DNA of 64,000 nucleotides from Sphingopyxis witflariensis (GCF_002205635.1 NZ_NISJ01000001.1:124001-188000); one strand, 5' to 3'. Positions 1 to 9,439 are shown, numbered from the stretch's first letter. Numbers and translations: made by a program. The notes: generated by a model from the sequence alone, not told the origin.

Positions 1-36
1 CAGGGTCAGGAAAATCTCTTTGACGGCATAGGTCAT
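1..36 (-). CDS. queE: 7-carboxy-7-deazaguanine synthase QueE, 5' end only
   Basis: Only the first 12 codons are in the window; they read MTYAVKEIFLTL. This matches the conserved amino end of alphaproteobacterial QueE, the radical SAM enzyme that converts 6-carboxytetrahydropterin to 7-carboxy-7-deazaguanine in queuosine synthesis. The radical SAM cysteines lie outside the window. The start codon is 3 nt after the queC stop, so the two genes are probably co-transcribed. The identification depends on a short stretch plus context. Confidence 0.7.
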   Translation of the reverse strand, partial: MTYAVKEIFLTL

Positions 37-39
37 GGG

Positions 40-732
40 TCAGACCCCGGCGGCGTAGCGGGTCGGGTCAGGGATGCCAGCGTCAGCGAAGCCCTTGCTC
101 CGCAAGCGGCAGCTTTCGCAGAGGCCGCAATGCAACCCCTCGGGGGTTGGATCGTAACAGGACCAGCTCATCCCCGCGTCCATTCCCAGCCGCGTCGCTT
201 CGACCGCGATATCGGCCTTGGTCATATATTGCAGCGGCGCGTGGATGCGGAAGGCGACGCCGATATCGCCGTCGCGCGTCGCGAGCCGCGCCAGATCCTC
301 GAACCCCGCGATGAAGTCGGGGCGGCAGTCGGGATAGCCCGAATAGTCGAGCGCATTGACCCCGATGACGATGTCCTGCGCCTGCCGCGCTTCGGCCAGA
401 CCGAGCGTCAGCGAGAGGAAAATCAGGTTGCGCGCCGGGACATAGGTGATCGGAACATCGCTGCTCATGCCGTCCTTCGGCACGTCGATATCGGCGGTCA
501 GCGCCGAGCCGCCAAAGCGGCGCAGGTCGAGCGGCAGGACGATATGTTCGGCCGCGCCGATGCTCTTCGCAATGCGCGCCGCCGATTCCAGTTCGACGCG
601 GTGACGCTGGTTATAGTCGATCGTCAGCGCGACGATCCGCGCACCCGCTTCGCGTGCGAGGCCCGCACAGACCATCGAATCGAGTCCGCCCGACAAAAGA
701 ACGATCAGGGTTTTTCCGGAAATATCTTGCAT
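40..732 (-). CDS. queC: 7-cyano-7-deazaguanine synthase QueC
   Basis: QueC makes preQ0 from 7-carboxy-7-deazaguanine using ammonia and ATP, the step after QueE in queuosine synthesis in the cytosol. The protein opens with the PP-loop SGGLDS (about residues 13-18) and closes with a zinc site of four cysteines near 192, 202, 205 and 208. I chose the ATG at 732 because it gives 230 residues, the usual family size, with the PP-loop close to the amino end. The frame stays open to an ATG at 864, but those 44 extra residues do not resemble the family. queE follows after 3 nt. Identification is secure; the start is probable. Confidence 0.93.
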   Translation of the reverse strand: MQDISGKTLIVLLSGGLDSMVCAGLAREAGARIVALTIDYNQRHRVELESAARIAKSIGAAEHIVLPLDLRRFGGSALTADIDVPKDGMSSDVPITYVPARNLIFLSLTLGLAEARQAQDIVIGVNALDYSGYPDCRPDFIAGFEDLARLATRDGDIGVAFRIHAPLQYMTKADIAVEATRLGMDAGMSWSCYDPTPEGLHCGLCESCRLRSKGFADAGIPDPTRYAAGV

Positions 733-844
733 GGGCGCCCGATACGCCTGCGCCAAAGACCGCGCAAGAGGCGGCTTGTTGCAGCGCACCAAAGAAATGG
801 GCCGCACGGCTTTCGCGATACGGCCCAGGTCGGCATGAAGCCGT

Positions 845-868
845 TTAGGGAGACGGACACACATCCAT
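845..868 (-). other. Possible leader peptide upstream of queC (MDVCPSP)
   Basis: A strong Shine-Dalgarno sequence (AGGAGGGG, 875-882) sits 6 nt before an ATG at 868 that opens a seven-codon frame ending in TAA at 845. A second ATG at 864 is 10 nt from the same site and runs in frame into queC. So either a short leader is translated about 110 nt ahead of queC, or QueC has an extended amino end. I see no recognisable preQ1 riboswitch. Function is not known. Confidence 0.3.
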
Positions 869-927
869 GTGTCACCCCTCCTGTTTAGACATGAAGGGTT
901 AACCTCAGCTTACCGATAAGATGTCCG

Positions 928-1332
928 TCAGCAGCCGCCGGTTCGGCGAGCCTCGATCGACTGCGAAAAAGGCTTGCCGTCGGCAATGCCCTGCGTGTCG
1001 ATCTGCACCAGTCGATTGGTTTCGCTGCGAATGCTGGTGCGGCCATGCCCCGCGCCGGGGCAGGTATAATGCACCGTCACCGACGTTGGCGTGTCCTCGA
1101 TGACATAGCGCGAACAGTTCGAGCGCGGGTGATAGACCTGGATCATCCGCCGCGCATCGCCGACGCAGATCGTTTGCAACACGGCGTCCTTGCCGCGCTC
1201 GCGCAACTGCCAACTTCCTTTTTCAAGCCGGTCGAGCATCGTCAGCGAGGGCGCCTGCGCGGGAACTGCCGGGGTGACCGCGAGCGCGCAAACAGCCAAA
1301 GTCCATCGCATGAAGGGAGAGAAGATCGCCAT
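928..1332 (-). CDS. DUF3617-like secreted protein
   Basis: A 134-residue protein with an amino-terminal signal peptide (hydrophobic stretch ending near PAVPAQA). The mature part has the DUF3617 pattern: an opening WQLRERG, spaced cysteines in TICVGD, SNCSRY and YTCPG, and a closing EARRTGGC. Such proteins are common exported sphingomonad proteins of unknown function. The start at 1332 has a weak AGGTGG in front; an in-frame ATG at 1311 would still keep the signal peptide. Likely periplasmic. Confidence 0.65.
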   Translation of the reverse strand: MAIFSPFMRWTLAVCALAVTPAVPAQAPSLTMLDRLEKGSWQLRERGKDAVLQTICVGDARRMIQVYHPRSNCSRYVIEDTPTSVTVHYTCPGAGHGRTSIRSETNRLVQIDTQGIADGKPFSQSIEARRTGGC

Positions 1333-1476
1333 TTCCACCTGTCCGTTGGTCGCCCGAAAGCGAACGAAATTGCGACCCTGTTTGACACAAGGTAGCAATC
1401 GGGGTGCGTGATTTCAACCGCTTGGCGCCAGATTGCCTCGCCTTGTCGTCAGCAAGGCTCCACTGTAAATCCGCCG

Positions 1477-2391
1477 TCAGCTGTGCGTCGCGATTTCTTC
1501 CAATGGAATCGGGAATATGCGCGAGCAAAAGGCGCAGTCGACGACGACATTTCCAGCGTCGTCGGCCATGTCCTGCCGCTCCGCCTCGGGAAACTGGGCC
1601 AGCACGCCCGCGAAATAGTCGTTGCTGCACCGGCAGCCGCGCGAAAGCGTCACGCCCGGCGCGACGCGTACCTCTTCCTCGTGGAACAGCCGCCATGCCA
1701 GCGTCTCGAGCGACGTCGCGGGATCGGTAAGTTCTTCGTCTTTCAGCGTCGCCGCGATCGTCCGCGCATGATCCCATTGGGGATAGTCGTGACGCAGATG
1801 CAGCCGGTCACGATCGACCTCGCCTTCGGGAAGATGCTGGAGCAGCAATCCGCCCGCGACACAGCCCGCCTCGGCATCATGGCGCGCGGCGAGTTTGAGC
1901 AGGCTGGGGATTTGTTCGGATTGTTCGAAATAATGTTCGGCGGCGGTTCCGATCGACGTGCCCTCGAGCGGCACGATGCCCTGATAGCGTTCGCCGCTGG
2001 TCGCCTGGTCAAAGGTGATCGCAAGAAAGCCTTCGCCGAACAGCGCGAACAGCGTCGGGTCGGACCCAACCTCGGCCAGCCGCTCGGCGTCGAATTTCAG
2101 ATAACCGCGCAGCTCGCCGCCGCGATAATCGCACACGAGCAATTCGATTGGGCCGCCACCGGTTTGCGCCTGCAGCGTCAACTGCCCGCTTTCGTCCTTC
2201 AGCGTCGATCCGAGCAGGACCGTCAGCACCAGCGCTTCGGCGAGCAATTTCTCGGCAACCGGCGGATAGTTATGCGCCGCGATGATCGTGTTCAGCACCG
2301 GTCCCAGCCGCACCAAACGCCCGCGCACATGACGCGCGGCGATGGTGAAGACCAGCGGCTGGTCAAACCAGGTTTCGATAATTTCGCTCAC
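1477..2391 (-). CDS. hslO: Hsp33 redox-regulated chaperonin HslO
   Basis: HslO is a cytosolic holdase activated when oxidative stress releases zinc from its carboxy-terminal cysteines and forms disulfides. Both parts of the zinc site are visible: CRC (about 253-255) and CAFC (286-289). The start is a GTG at 2391, only 10 nt after the argF stop, giving 304 residues; the open frame upstream runs into argF and is not used. argD-argF-hslO is a recurring order in sphingomonads, so this is probably the last gene of an arginine operon. Identification is secure. Confidence 0.93.
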   Translation of the reverse strand: MSEIIETWFDQPLVFTIAARHVRGRLVRLGPVLNTIIAAHNYPPVAEKLLAEALVLTVLLGSTLKDESGQLTLQAQTGGGPIELLVCDYRGGELRGYLKFDAERLAEVGSDPTLFALFGEGFLAITFDQATSGERYQGIVPLEGTSIGTAAEHYFEQSEQIPSLLKLAARHDAEAGCVAGGLLLQHLPEGEVDRDRLHLRHDYPQWDHARTIAATLKDEELTDPATSLETLAWRLFHEEEVRVAPGVTLSRGCRCSNDYFAGVLAQFPEAERQDMADDAGNVVVDCAFCSRIFPIPLEEIATHS

Positions 2392-2401
2392 GATTGTCGG
2401 C

Positions 2402-3325
2402 TCACAATTTTTCCAGCGCCCAAAGCAGGACGGATTTTTGCGCATGGACGCGGTTTTCGGCCTCGTCCCAGACGCGCGACTGCGAACCGTCGATCACGGT
2501 GTCGGTCACTTCCTCGCCGCGATGCGCAGGCAGACAGTGCAGGAACAACGCATCGGACTTTGCCGCCGCCATCAGTTGATCGTCGACCTGATAGGGCGCC
2601 ATGGCCGCCAGCTTGTTGTGCGCATGCTGCTGCCCCATCGACACCCAGGTATCGGTGACGACCAGATCGGAGCCGGCAACAGCTTCGCGCGCATCGCGGA
2701 CGATATCGATGCGTGCGCCCTTGGCACGGGCCGCCTCGACAAAGCTGGCATCGGGATCATAGCCTTGCGGACAGCCCGCGCGGATATTGAAACCGAACAG
2801 CCCCGCCGCCTCGATCAACGACGAGAGGACATTATTCCCATCGCCGAGCCACGCAAGCTCGAGCCCGGGCAGCGCCTTGCCGTGCTCGACAATGGTGAGC
2901 AGGTCGGCGACGATCTGGCACGGATGCGACAGATCGGTCAGGCCGTTGATCACGGGAACGGTCGCATGCGCGGCCATTTCCTCGATCTTGGCATGATCGT
3001 CGGTGCGTATCATGATCGCATCGGCATAGCGCGACAGGACGCGCGCGGTATCGGCGATGGTTTCACCGCGACCGAGCTGGCTCGTCCCCGCATCGAGGAT
3101 CATCGGCACACCGCCGAGCTGGCGGATGGCGATGTCGAACGACGCGCGGGTGCGGGTCGAGTTTTTCTCGAACACCATTGCCAGCACATGATCGGCGAGC
3201 GGTTTATCAGCGTCGGGCTTTGCCTTCGGCCAACCGGCGCGCGCGGCCTTGCGATCGATGGCGTCAGCGAGCATCGCCGCGACGGCGTCGCCGCCCGCGT
3301 CGGACAGGTTCAGGAAATTCCGCAT
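2402..3325 (-). CDS. argF: Ornithine carbamoyltransferase
   Basis: Catalyses carbamoyl phosphate plus ornithine to citrulline, the sixth step of arginine synthesis. The 307-residue protein carries the carbamoyl-phosphate loop STRTR (about 56-60), the HPCQ motif in the centre and the ornithine-binding [11 protein letters not shown] segment near the carboxy end. Its start overlaps the argD stop by one base (TGATG), so translation is likely coupled. hslO follows after 10 nt. Confidence 0.96.
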   Translation of the reverse strand: MRNFLNLSDAGGDAVAAMLADAIDRKAARAGWPKAKPDADKPLADHVLAMVFEKNSTRTRASFDIAIRQLGGVPMILDAGTSQLGRGETIADTARVLSRYADAIMIRTDDHAKIEEMAAHATVPVINGLTDLSHPCQIVADLLTIVEHGKALPGLELAWLGDGNNVLSSLIEAAGLFGFNIRAGCPQGYDPDASFVEAARAKGARIDIVRDAREAVAGSDLVVTDTWVSMGQQHAHNKLAAMAPYQVDDQLMAAAKSDALFLHCLPAHRGEEVTDTVIDGSQSRVWDEAENRVHAQKSVLLWALEKL

Positions 3326-4512
3326 CAGACTTCGGGCGGCGTGTAGCTCGCCGCGCCCGCTGACAGTTTCTCGATGAATTCGTCGATATGGGCCTGCTCG
3401 ATGTTGAGCGGCGGCAGCACCCGCACGACATTCTCGCCCGCGGCCACGGTCAGCAGGCCGTGATTGTCGCGCAGATGCGCAACAAAAGCACGGCTGTCCG
3501 ATGTCAGCTTGAGGCCGAGCATCAGGCCCATTCCGCGCACGCTTTCGAACAGATTGTCATGGTTCGGGATCAGTTGTTCGAGCGCACCGCGCAGCCGTTC
3601 GCCGGTCGCCTTGACCTGATCGAGAAAGCCTTCTTCCAGCACGACATCGAGCACCGCCTGCCCCGCCGCCATTGCCAGCGGGTTGCCGCCATAGGTCGAG
3701 CCATGGGTGCCGATTACCATGCCGCGCGCTGCCTTTTCCGTCGCAAGGCACGCGCCCATCGGGAAGCCGCCGCCGATGCCCTTCGCACTTGCAAGAATGT
3801 CGGGAACGACGCCAAATTCTTCATAGGCATAGAGCGAGCCGGTGCGCGCAACGCCGCACTGCACTTCGTCGAAGACCAGCATCAGGTCGCGCTTGTCGCA
3901 AATGTCGCGCAGCGCCTGAAGGAAGGGCTGCGACGCCGGACGGATACCGCCCTCGCCCTGTATCGGTTCGATCAGGAAGCCGGCGGTGTTGTCATCGACC
4001 AGATCGAGGGCGGCGTTCAGATCGTCGAACGGCGCATAGGCAAAGCCGGGCAGCAGCGGATCGAAACCCTTGCGCAGCTTTTCCTGATTGGTCGCCGAAA
4101 TCGTCCCCAGCGTGCGCCCGTGGAACGCATTGTTGAAGGTGATGAGATTATGCTTTTCGGCGTTGCCCGCGCTCGAATGATAGGCGCGCGCGGTCTTGAT
4201 CGCACATTCGACCGCCTCGGCACCTGAGTTGGTGAAGAAGACGGTGTCGGCAAAAGTGTGCTCAACCAGCCGCGCGGCATAGGCCTCGCCCTGCGGGCTG
4301 CCGTAAAGGTTCGACACATGGATCAGCGTCGCGGCCTGATCCTGAATCGCCTTGGTCAGATGGGGATGGCCGTGACCGAGCAGGTTCACTGCAATGCCAC
4401 TGGCGAAGTCCAGATAGCGCTCGCCTCGTTCGCCGAACAAATATGCGCCTTCACCGCGGACCGGACGTACTGCGCACCGGGGGTATACGGGCATCAGCGG
4501 CGTGATCGACAT
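3325..4512 (-). CDS. argD: Acetylornithine aminotransferase
   Basis: A PLP-dependent class III aminotransferase that converts N-acetylglutamate semialdehyde to N-acetylornithine; the family can also act on succinyldiaminopimelate. Visible motifs are the phosphate-binding [10 protein letters not shown] segment, VFDEVQCG with the aspartate that contacts the PLP ring nitrogen, and the Schiff-base lysine in [10 protein letters not shown] chose ATG 4512 (MSITPLM) because AGGTG lies 6 nt upstream; a GTG three codons earlier is possible. It is the first gene of the argD-argF-hslO unit. Confidence 0.95.
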   Translation of the reverse strand: MSITPLMPVYPRCAVRPVRGEGAYLFGERGERYLDFASGIAVNLLGHGHPHLTKAIQDQAATLIHVSNLYGSPQGEAYAARLVEHTFADTVFFTNSGAEAVECAIKTARAYHSSAGNAEKHNLITFNNAFHGRTLGTISATNQEKLRKGFDPLLPGFAYAPFDDLNAALDLVDDNTAGFLIEPIQGEGGIRPASQPFLQALRDICDKRDLMLVFDEVQCGVARTGSLYAYEEFGVVPDILASAKGIGGGFPMGACLATEKAARGMVIGTHGSTYGGNPLAMAAGQAVLDVVLEEGFLDQVKATGERLRGALEQLIPNHDNLFESVRGMGLMLGLKLTSDSRAFVAHLRDNHGLLTVAAGENVVRVLPPLNIEQAHIDEFIEKLSAGAASYTPPEV

Positions 4513-4625
4513 GACAGGCACCTTTCAGACTTCGAACTAAAGTAAAAAGGCGACCCCATATGGGCCGCCCTTGGTCGGACCGACCCTATACCGTCCCTGC
4601 CCGATCCGCGTCAACATAAGGGGCG

Positions 4626-5612
4626 CTAAAGCGCCCGCGCCGCTTCCATCGTCAGCGCAAGCGAATGTTTGCGCGCGTCATGGTCGTACATCGACGACGC
4701 GACGATCACCTCATCAACCCCGGTCCGTGCGACAAACGCCTTCAACCCCGCCGCAACATCGTCGACCGTTCCGGTGGCCGAGCATTGCAGCACATGATCG
4801 AGGATGGCCTTCGCATTGGGCGGAAGGCTGTCCCTATAACCCGCAAGCGGTGGCTTCATCCGCCCTGGATTGCCGGTGCGCAGCGCCACGAACGCCTGTT
4901 GCTGGGTCGAGGCGAGCAATTCGGCCTCTTCGTGGCTGTCGGCGGCGAAGACGTTGAAGGCAGCGGCGGCGTAGGGCTCGGCCAATTGTGCCGAAGGTTT
5001 GAACTGGCGACGATAGATTTCGAGTGCTTCGTCAAGCGCGTCGGGCGCGAAATGGCTGGCGAAGGCATAGGGCAGCCCAAGCATCGCCGCGAGTTGTGCG
5101 CCGAACGTGCTGGATCCCAACAGCCACAACGGGACATTCGTCCCCTCACCCGGCACCGCGCGGATGCCGAGGCGGTCGTCGCCAGCGAGAAAGGCCTGAA
5201 GCTCAACGACATCCTGCGGGAACTGCCGCTCGTCGCTCGCAAGATTGCGGCGCAGCGCGCGGGCGACGACGCCGTCCGAGCCGGGCGCGCGGCCGAGTCC
5301 CAGATCGACCCGTCCGGGAAACAGTGCCTCGAGCGTCCCGAACTGCTCGGCGATCACCATCGGCGCGTGATTGGGCAGCATGATGCCGCCGGCGCCGATA
5401 CGGATCGTCGAGGTGGCCTGCCCGATATGCGCGAGCACCACCGACGTCGCGGCGCTGGCGATGCCCGTCATGCCATGATGTTCGGCGACCCAGAAGCGAT
5501 GATAGCCGAGCGCTTCGGCATGTTTCGCTAGATCGGCCGCATTGGCGAGAGATTGGGAGATCGAACCGGTGTCAGTCACGGGGACGAGGTCGAGGAAGGA
5601 GAGTTTCACCAT
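4626..5612 (-). CDS. Luciferase-like (LLM class) flavin monooxygenase
   Basis: A 328-residue single-domain member of the bacterial luciferase superfamily, using reduced FMN and oxygen. The opening (LSFLDLVPV), the WVAEHHGM segment and the GLGRAPGSD loop match the MsnO8/YhbW-type branch annotated as LLM class oxidoreductases. The substrate cannot be read from the sequence. It stands alone: a palindromic repeat separates it from the lrp-type gene upstream, and about 110 bp separate it from argD downstream. Confidence 0.85.
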   Translation of the reverse strand: MVKLSFLDLVPVTDTGSISQSLANAADLAKHAEALGYHRFWVAEHHGMTGIASAATSVVLAHIGQATSTIRIGAGGIMLPNHAPMVIAEQFGTLEALFPGRVDLGLGRAPGSDGVVARALRRNLASDERQFPQDVVELQAFLAGDDRLGIRAVPGEGTNVPLWLLGSSTFGAQLAAMLGLPYAFASHFAPDALDEALEIYRRQFKPSAQLAEPYAAAAFNVFAADSHEEAELLASTQQQAFVALRTGNPGRMKPPLAGYRDSLPPNAKAILDHVLQCSATGTVDDVAAGLKAFVARTGVDEVIVASSMYDHDARKHSLALTMEAARAL

Positions 5613-5668
5613 GCAACGGATATGCGGTGGGCCGGTGCCGCATTCAAGTCACTCCGCCCCAATGGATC

Positions 5669-5749
5669 GTCATTGCGAGCAAAGCGACGCAATCCAGAGC
5701 GGATTACGCGCGCTCTGGATTGCCGCGTCGCTTCGCTCCGCGCAATGAC
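5669..5749. repeat. Palindromic intergenic repeat family R1, copy A
   Basis: A roughly 80-bp imperfect inverted repeat whose arms begin GTCATTGCGAGC and end in the complement, with the inner arms matching AATCCAGAGC / GCTCTGGATT. Related copies are at 20231-20304 and 33596-33676. It lies 11 nt downstream of the stop codon of the Lrp-type gene. It would fold into a long hairpin if transcribed. Confidence 0.85.
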
Positions 5750-5760
5750 AGGGAGGGAAA

Positions 5761-6222
5761 TCAGGCCCGCTCATCCTTCGGCGAATCCATCAACACATAA
5801 GTGGTGATCGCGTTGACTTGCGGCAGCACGCCGAGCACCTCGGTATGGAAATGCTTGTAAGCGGCAAGGTCCGCCGCCTCGACGCGAAGCAGATATTCGA
5901 TCGCACCGGTGGTGTTGTGACATTCGCGGACTTCAGGCGCGACCGCCATCGCGGCTTCGAAACCTTCCTGCGCATCCTTGGTGTGGCTCGACAGGCCGAT
6001 GGTGACATAAGCGATAAAGGTCGCGCCGGTCTTTGCCGGGTCGATCCGGGCGCGATAGCCCTTGATCACCCCGCTGCGTTCGAGTTCCTGCACCCGGCGC
6101 AGGCACGCCGAGGGAGACAGGCCGACGCGATCAGCAAGTTCGATGTTCGAGATTCGCCCGTCCTGCGACAGCTCGCGCAATATCTTGCGGCCAATGGCAT
6201 CAATATCGATCATAGGTTGCAT
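5761..6222 (-). CDS. Lrp/AsnC family transcriptional regulator
   Basis: A 153-residue feast/famine regulator: an amino-terminal winged helix-turn-helix (SNIELADRVGLSPSACLRRV, about 25-44) followed by a RAM ligand-binding domain, which usually senses an amino acid. The gene is divergent from a LysE-type exporter across about 65 bp, a common arrangement in which the Lrp protein controls the exporter. An in-frame ATG at 6213 is an alternative start. The specific ligand is not known. Confidence 0.9.
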   Translation of the reverse strand: MQPMIDIDAIGRKILRELSQDGRISNIELADRVGLSPSACLRRVQELERSGVIKGYRARIDPAKTGATFIAYVTIGLSSHTKDAQEGFEAAMAVAPEVRECHNTTGAIEYLLRVEAADLAAYKHFHTEVLGVLPQVNAITTYVLMDSPKDERA

Positions 6223-6286
6223 GACATAGCTTTTGCACGGTCATATTTGCAACACCTCGCCGCCAAAACCGCATTATGTTGCGCGC
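6223..6286. promoter_or_regulatory. Divergent lrp/lysE control region
   Basis: The 64 bp between the two divergent starts must hold both promoters. A 6-bp dyad GCAACA (6249-6254) / TGTTGC (6277-6282) and a further TTTGCA are visible and could be Lrp-type half sites. No convincing -35/-10 pair stands out. Confidence 0.35.
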
Positions 6287-6877
6287 ATGAACCAGACCAC
6301 GCTTCTCGCGCTCTCCGCCTTTGCCCTCGTCTCGTCGATCACGCCGGGGCCGAACAATCTGATGCTGATGTCGTCGGGCGCCAATTTCGGTCTGCGCCGG
6401 ACGGTGCCGCACGCACTGGGGGTCGGGATCGGCTTTACGCTGATGATCGTGCTGGTCGGCGTCGGGCTGATGGGATTGTTCGACCTGTTCCCGATCCTCA
6501 ACACCGTGCTGAAGGTGGTGAGCGTCGCCTATCTGTTGTGGCTCGCGTGGAAAATCGCCAATGCCGCCGCGCCCGACACCGCGGGAAGCAGCAGCGGGAA
6601 GCCGATGACCTTCATGCAGGCGGTGCTGTTCCAGTGGGTCAATCCCAAGGCCTGGTCGATGGCACTGACCGCGATCGCACTTTATGCGCCCGATCGTAAC
6701 ATCGTCGCGGTGCTGCTCGTCGCGGTCGTGTTCGGAATCATCAACCTGCCCTCGACCAGCCTGTGGGCGGTGATGGGGCAGGTGCTGCGTGGCTGGTTGT
6801 CGAGCCCCGCGCGGCTGCGTATTTTCAACTGGACGATGGCTGCGTTGCTGGTGGGGTCGCTTGCACTGCTCATCTGA
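6287..6877 (+). CDS. LysE/RhtB family amino acid exporter
   Basis: A 196-residue inner-membrane exporter of the LysE/RhtB family. The amino end has the hallmark SITPGPNNLML motif, and about six hydrophobic segments follow, as expected. Members export amino acids such as lysine, threonine or homoserine; the substrate is not evident here. I chose ATG 6287, which starts directly before the first membrane segment. Pairing with a divergent Lrp-type regulator suggests ligand-induced export. Confidence 0.88.
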   Translation: MNQTTLLALSAFALVSSITPGPNNLMLMSSGANFGLRRTVPHALGVGIGFTLMIVLVGVGLMGLFDLFPILNTVLKVVSVAYLLWLAWKIANAAAPDTAGSSSGKPMTFMQAVLFQWVNPKAWSMALTAIALYAPDRNIVAVLLVAVVFGIINLPSTSLWAVMGQVLRGWLSSPARLRIFNWTMAALLVGSLALLI

Positions 6878-6940
6878 TTGCAAGCCCACGCCACGCAACC
6901 TATGCACGGCGCTTCCCCTTCCTGACCGGAGAGAAGAGCC

Positions 6941-7957
6941 ATGAAAAACCGCCGCCTGGGCAAAAGCGCGATCCATGTGTCCGACATCTGCATGGGGACG
7001 ATGACCTTCGGCAGTCAGGCCGACGAAGCGACGGCATTTCGCGTTCTCGACCGCTGTTTCGAAGCCGGGATCAATTTCTACGACACCGCAGAAGGCTATC
7101 CGGTCCCGCCCGACATCAAATGGGTCGGCCGCACGGAGGAGATCGTCGGCCGCTGGATGAAGACCAAGAATCGCGACGCGATCATCCTGGCGACCAAGGT
7201 ATCGGGATCGAGCGAGCTCTGGTTCAAATCGCCATGCCGCGGCGGGATGACCGCGCTCGATCGCCACAATATCATGAAGGCGATCGACGACAGCCTGACG
7301 CGGCTTCAGACCGACTATATCGACCTGTACCAGACCCACTGGCCCGACCCCGACGCCCCCTATGAGGAGGTGATGGACGTGCTCGACGAACTGGTTCGCG
7401 CCGGCAAGGTCCGCATTTCTGGCTGTTCGAACGAAACGAGCTGGGGATTGATGAAATCGCTCGCGGCGTCGGACAAGCTGGGCGTAGCGCGGTTCCAGAC
7501 CATCCAGAATAATTACAGCCTGAACAATCGCCGTTTCGAGGATGAGCTGAAGCAGGTGTGCCGGCAGGAAGGCGTCAGCCTGATCCCCTATTCGCCGCTC
7601 GCCGGCGGCGTGCTGTCGGGCAAATATCAGGGCGGCGCGACCCCCGACGGCGCGCGCTTCTCGAAATATCTGAAGATGGAGGGCCGCCAACGCGAGATGG
7701 GGCTGCGCTTCGTCAACGAAAGAAGCCTTGCCGCGACCGAGCGCTATCTGGCGATCGCCGAAGAGGCGGGACTGCACCCGGTGACGATGGCGACGGCATG
7801 GTCGAAGCAGCATGATTTCGTCGCCTCGACAATCGTCGGGGTCAGCGCCGACGACCAGCTTGATCCGATCCTCGCCGCGATCGACCTGGTGCTGCCTAGG
7901 GATGTGATGACGGCGCTCCACCGGGTGAGCCGCGACATCCTTTATCCCATGGGGTGA
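6941..7957 (+). CDS. Aldo/keto reductase
   Basis: A 338-residue NADPH-dependent aldo/keto reductase with a TIM-barrel fold. The catalytic tetrad is visible: aspartate and tyrosine in FYDTAEGYP, lysine in ATKVSG and histidine in YQTHWPDPD. Overall it resembles the Tas/YajO-type branch. A GGAGA ribosome site lies about 10 nt before the start. It follows the exporter in the same direction, but the roughly 60 bp gap does not prove an operon. The substrate is unknown. Confidence 0.88.
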   Translation: MKNRRLGKSAIHVSDICMGTMTFGSQADEATAFRVLDRCFEAGINFYDTAEGYPVPPDIKWVGRTEEIVGRWMKTKNRDAIILATKVSGSSELWFKSPCRGGMTALDRHNIMKAIDDSLTRLQTDYIDLYQTHWPDPDAPYEEVMDVLDELVRAGKVRISGCSNETSWGLMKSLAASDKLGVARFQTIQNNYSLNNRRFEDELKQVCRQEGVSLIPYSPLAGGVLSGKYQGGATPDGARFSKYLKMEGRQREMGLRFVNERSLAATERYLAIAEEAGLHPVTMATAWSKQHDFVASTIVGVSADDQLDPILAAIDLVLPRDVMTALHRVSRDILYPMG

Positions 7958-8017
7958 AGGGCTTGCGCGGCGCATTGTCCGCGCTATCCTCACCCGATCA
8001 TCAGAAAGGAACCTTCC

Positions 8018-8485
8018 ATGTCCCCCGCCCGCCGCATCCTGTTCGCCCTTGCCGCTTTCACCGGTGCCATTGGCGCCGCGCACGCCGCCGATCCGACGAT
8101 GTTTCGCGACGCGGGCTGTGGCTGCTGCCTCAAATGGCTGGAGCAGGTGAAGGCCTCGTTCGGACAGCAGGTTGCGGTCGTCAACGCGGCCGACATGACT
8201 GCGGTGAAGGACAAGCAGGGCGTGCCCGAAGCGCTGCGTAGCTGTCATACCGTCCTCGTCGGCGGCTATGTGATCGAGGGCCATGTTCCGGCCAAGGAAA
8301 TCGCGCGGCTGCTCCGCGAAAAGCCCAAAGGCGTGAAGGGGCTGGCCGTGGGCGGGATGCCGATGGGGTCGCCCGGAATGGAGCATGGCGACCACCGCGA
8401 AGCCTATCAGGTGATGAGCTTTGGTCCCGGCGGTCAGCGCGTATATGCAAGCTATGCCGCAAGCGGCGGCGCGCACGCGCACTGA
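8018..8485 (+). CDS. DUF411 metal-binding periplasmic protein
   Basis: A 155-residue exported protein with a cleavable signal peptide (ending near AHAADP). The DUF411 core shows CGCCLKWLEQ near the amino end, a third cysteine in RSCHTVLVGGY, and the GMPMGSPGME segment with following histidines near the carboxy end. The family is linked to copper or other metal resistance in other bacteria, but there is no copper exporter beside it here. An AAGGAAC ribosome site precedes the ATG. Confidence 0.85.
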   Translation: MSPARRILFALAAFTGAIGAAHAADPTMFRDAGCGCCLKWLEQVKASFGQQVAVVNAADMTAVKDKQGVPEALRSCHTVLVGGYVIEGHVPAKEIARLLREKPKGVKGLAVGGMPMGSPGMEHGDHREAYQVMSFGPGGQRVYASYAASGGAHAH

Positions 8486-8502
8486 GCAAATGCTGATATT
8501 AT

Positions 8503-8550
8503 CCGTTCGCATCGAGCCTTGCGGGCAGTCGAAGGGCTTAATGCGAACGG
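8503..8550. repeat. Short inverted repeat (CCGTTCGCAT / ATGCGAACGG)
   Basis: Perfect 10-bp arms at 8503-8512 and 8541-8550 enclose a loop. The outer arm sequence is shared with the larger repeat at 37761-37842, so it is probably a degenerate copy of that family. It lies between the convergent DUF411 and dienelactone hydrolase genes, 17 and 19 nt from their stops. Confidence 0.7.
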
Positions 8551-8569
8551 GAGTCGATTTGATAAAATC

Positions 8570-9439
8570 CTACAGGCTCGCCTTGAACAGTTCGAGCATC
8601 CGGCTCCACGCCTTTTCGGCCGCCGCCTCGTTGTAAACGCGGCCGTCGGGCGGGCACCAGCCGTGCATCGTTCCCGCATAGACCTCGACCTCATGCCACT
8701 GCTTGCGGGGTTCAAGGACGGCCTTGAGCCGCAGCTTCTCGTTCGGCGCTTTTTCGTCATCATCGGCCGCGATTGCAAAGAGATAGCCGGCGTTGGTGCC
8801 GGGGATTAGCAGGTGCGGGCTGTCGGGCTTGTCGGTGCCGACTCCGCCGCCGTGGAAGCTCGCCGCCGCGCCGACGCGATCGGGTTTCAGGGCCGCGGTG
8901 AAGATCGTCATCGCGCCGCCCATGCAATAGCCGGTGGTGCCGATCTTGCGCTTCGTATCGACCTCGGGCTGCGCGTCGAGGAAGGCGAGATGCGCCTTGG
9001 CGTCGGTGTCGACGAGCGTCTTGTTCAGTTGCTTCAGATAGCCGAACAGCCGCTCGCGCACGGGAGGATCGTTGAAGTCGCTCGTCGCGGAGACGACGGG
9101 CGATTTTTCCCAACGATAAAATGGGTTCACGCAGAGCACGGCATAGCCTTCGCCCGCCAGCCGGTCGGCCATCTGGCGGAACGCAGGACGCAGACCTCGG
9201 ATATCGGGCCAGATGAGTACGGCGGGATGCTTGCCGGTCGCCGGGGCGACGAAATAGGCGTCGGCGGTGCCGTCAGCGGTTTGGATGCTGACGTCGCGAC
9301 CCTTCACCGACTTGCCCGCCATCGCCCGAACGGGAAGCGACGCGGCGAGCGCGCCGGCGCCGGCGAGCGCAGTGAAGCTGCGGCGCGCGACGGGCATGCC
9401 CGCGCGGTCGCGTTCGGCTTCGGTATTTTCATCGCACAT
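8570..9439 (-). CDS. Secreted dienelactone hydrolase family protein
   Basis: A 289-residue alpha/beta hydrolase. The nucleophile elbow reads GYCMGG, so the nucleophile is cysteine as in dienelactone hydrolase, and the catalytic histidine is in GTMHGWC. Residues 19-40 include an arginine pair and SFTALAGAGAL, a plausible twin-arginine signal (ARRSFTAL), so the enzyme is probably exported. No aromatic-degradation genes are adjacent, so a chlorocatechol role cannot be claimed. An in-frame ATG at residue 15 is an alternative start. Confidence 0.85.
   Translation of the reverse strand: MCDENTEAERDRAGMPVARRSFTALAGAGALAASLPVRAMAGKSVKGRDVSIQTADGTADAYFVAPATGKHPAVLIWPDIRGLRPAFRQMADRLAGEGYAVLCVNPFYRWEKSPVVSATSDFNDPPVRERLFGYLKQLNKTLVDTDAKAHLAFLDAQPEVDTKRKIGTTGYCMGGAMTIFTAALKPDRVGAAASFHGGGVGTDKPDSPHLLIPGTNAGYLFAIAADDDEKAPNEKLRLKAVLEPRKQWHEVEVYAGTMHGWCPPDGRVYNEAAAEKAWSRMLELFKASL

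Noticed and set aside
733-900. preQ1 riboswitch ahead of queC
   Set aside because: I looked for the small pseudoknot and A-rich tail and did not find a convincing match.
4540-4590. Terminator between argD and its upstream neighbour (CCCATATGGG palindrome)
   Set aside because: The dyad is real but the stem is short and there is no T-run at the right spacing, so I do not call it.
6200-8512. A 770-codon open frame on the minus strand
   Set aside because: It lies antisense to the exporter, aldo/keto reductase and DUF411 genes. Its composition is Arg/His/Ala-rich and it has no family motifs; long antisense frames are common at this G+C.
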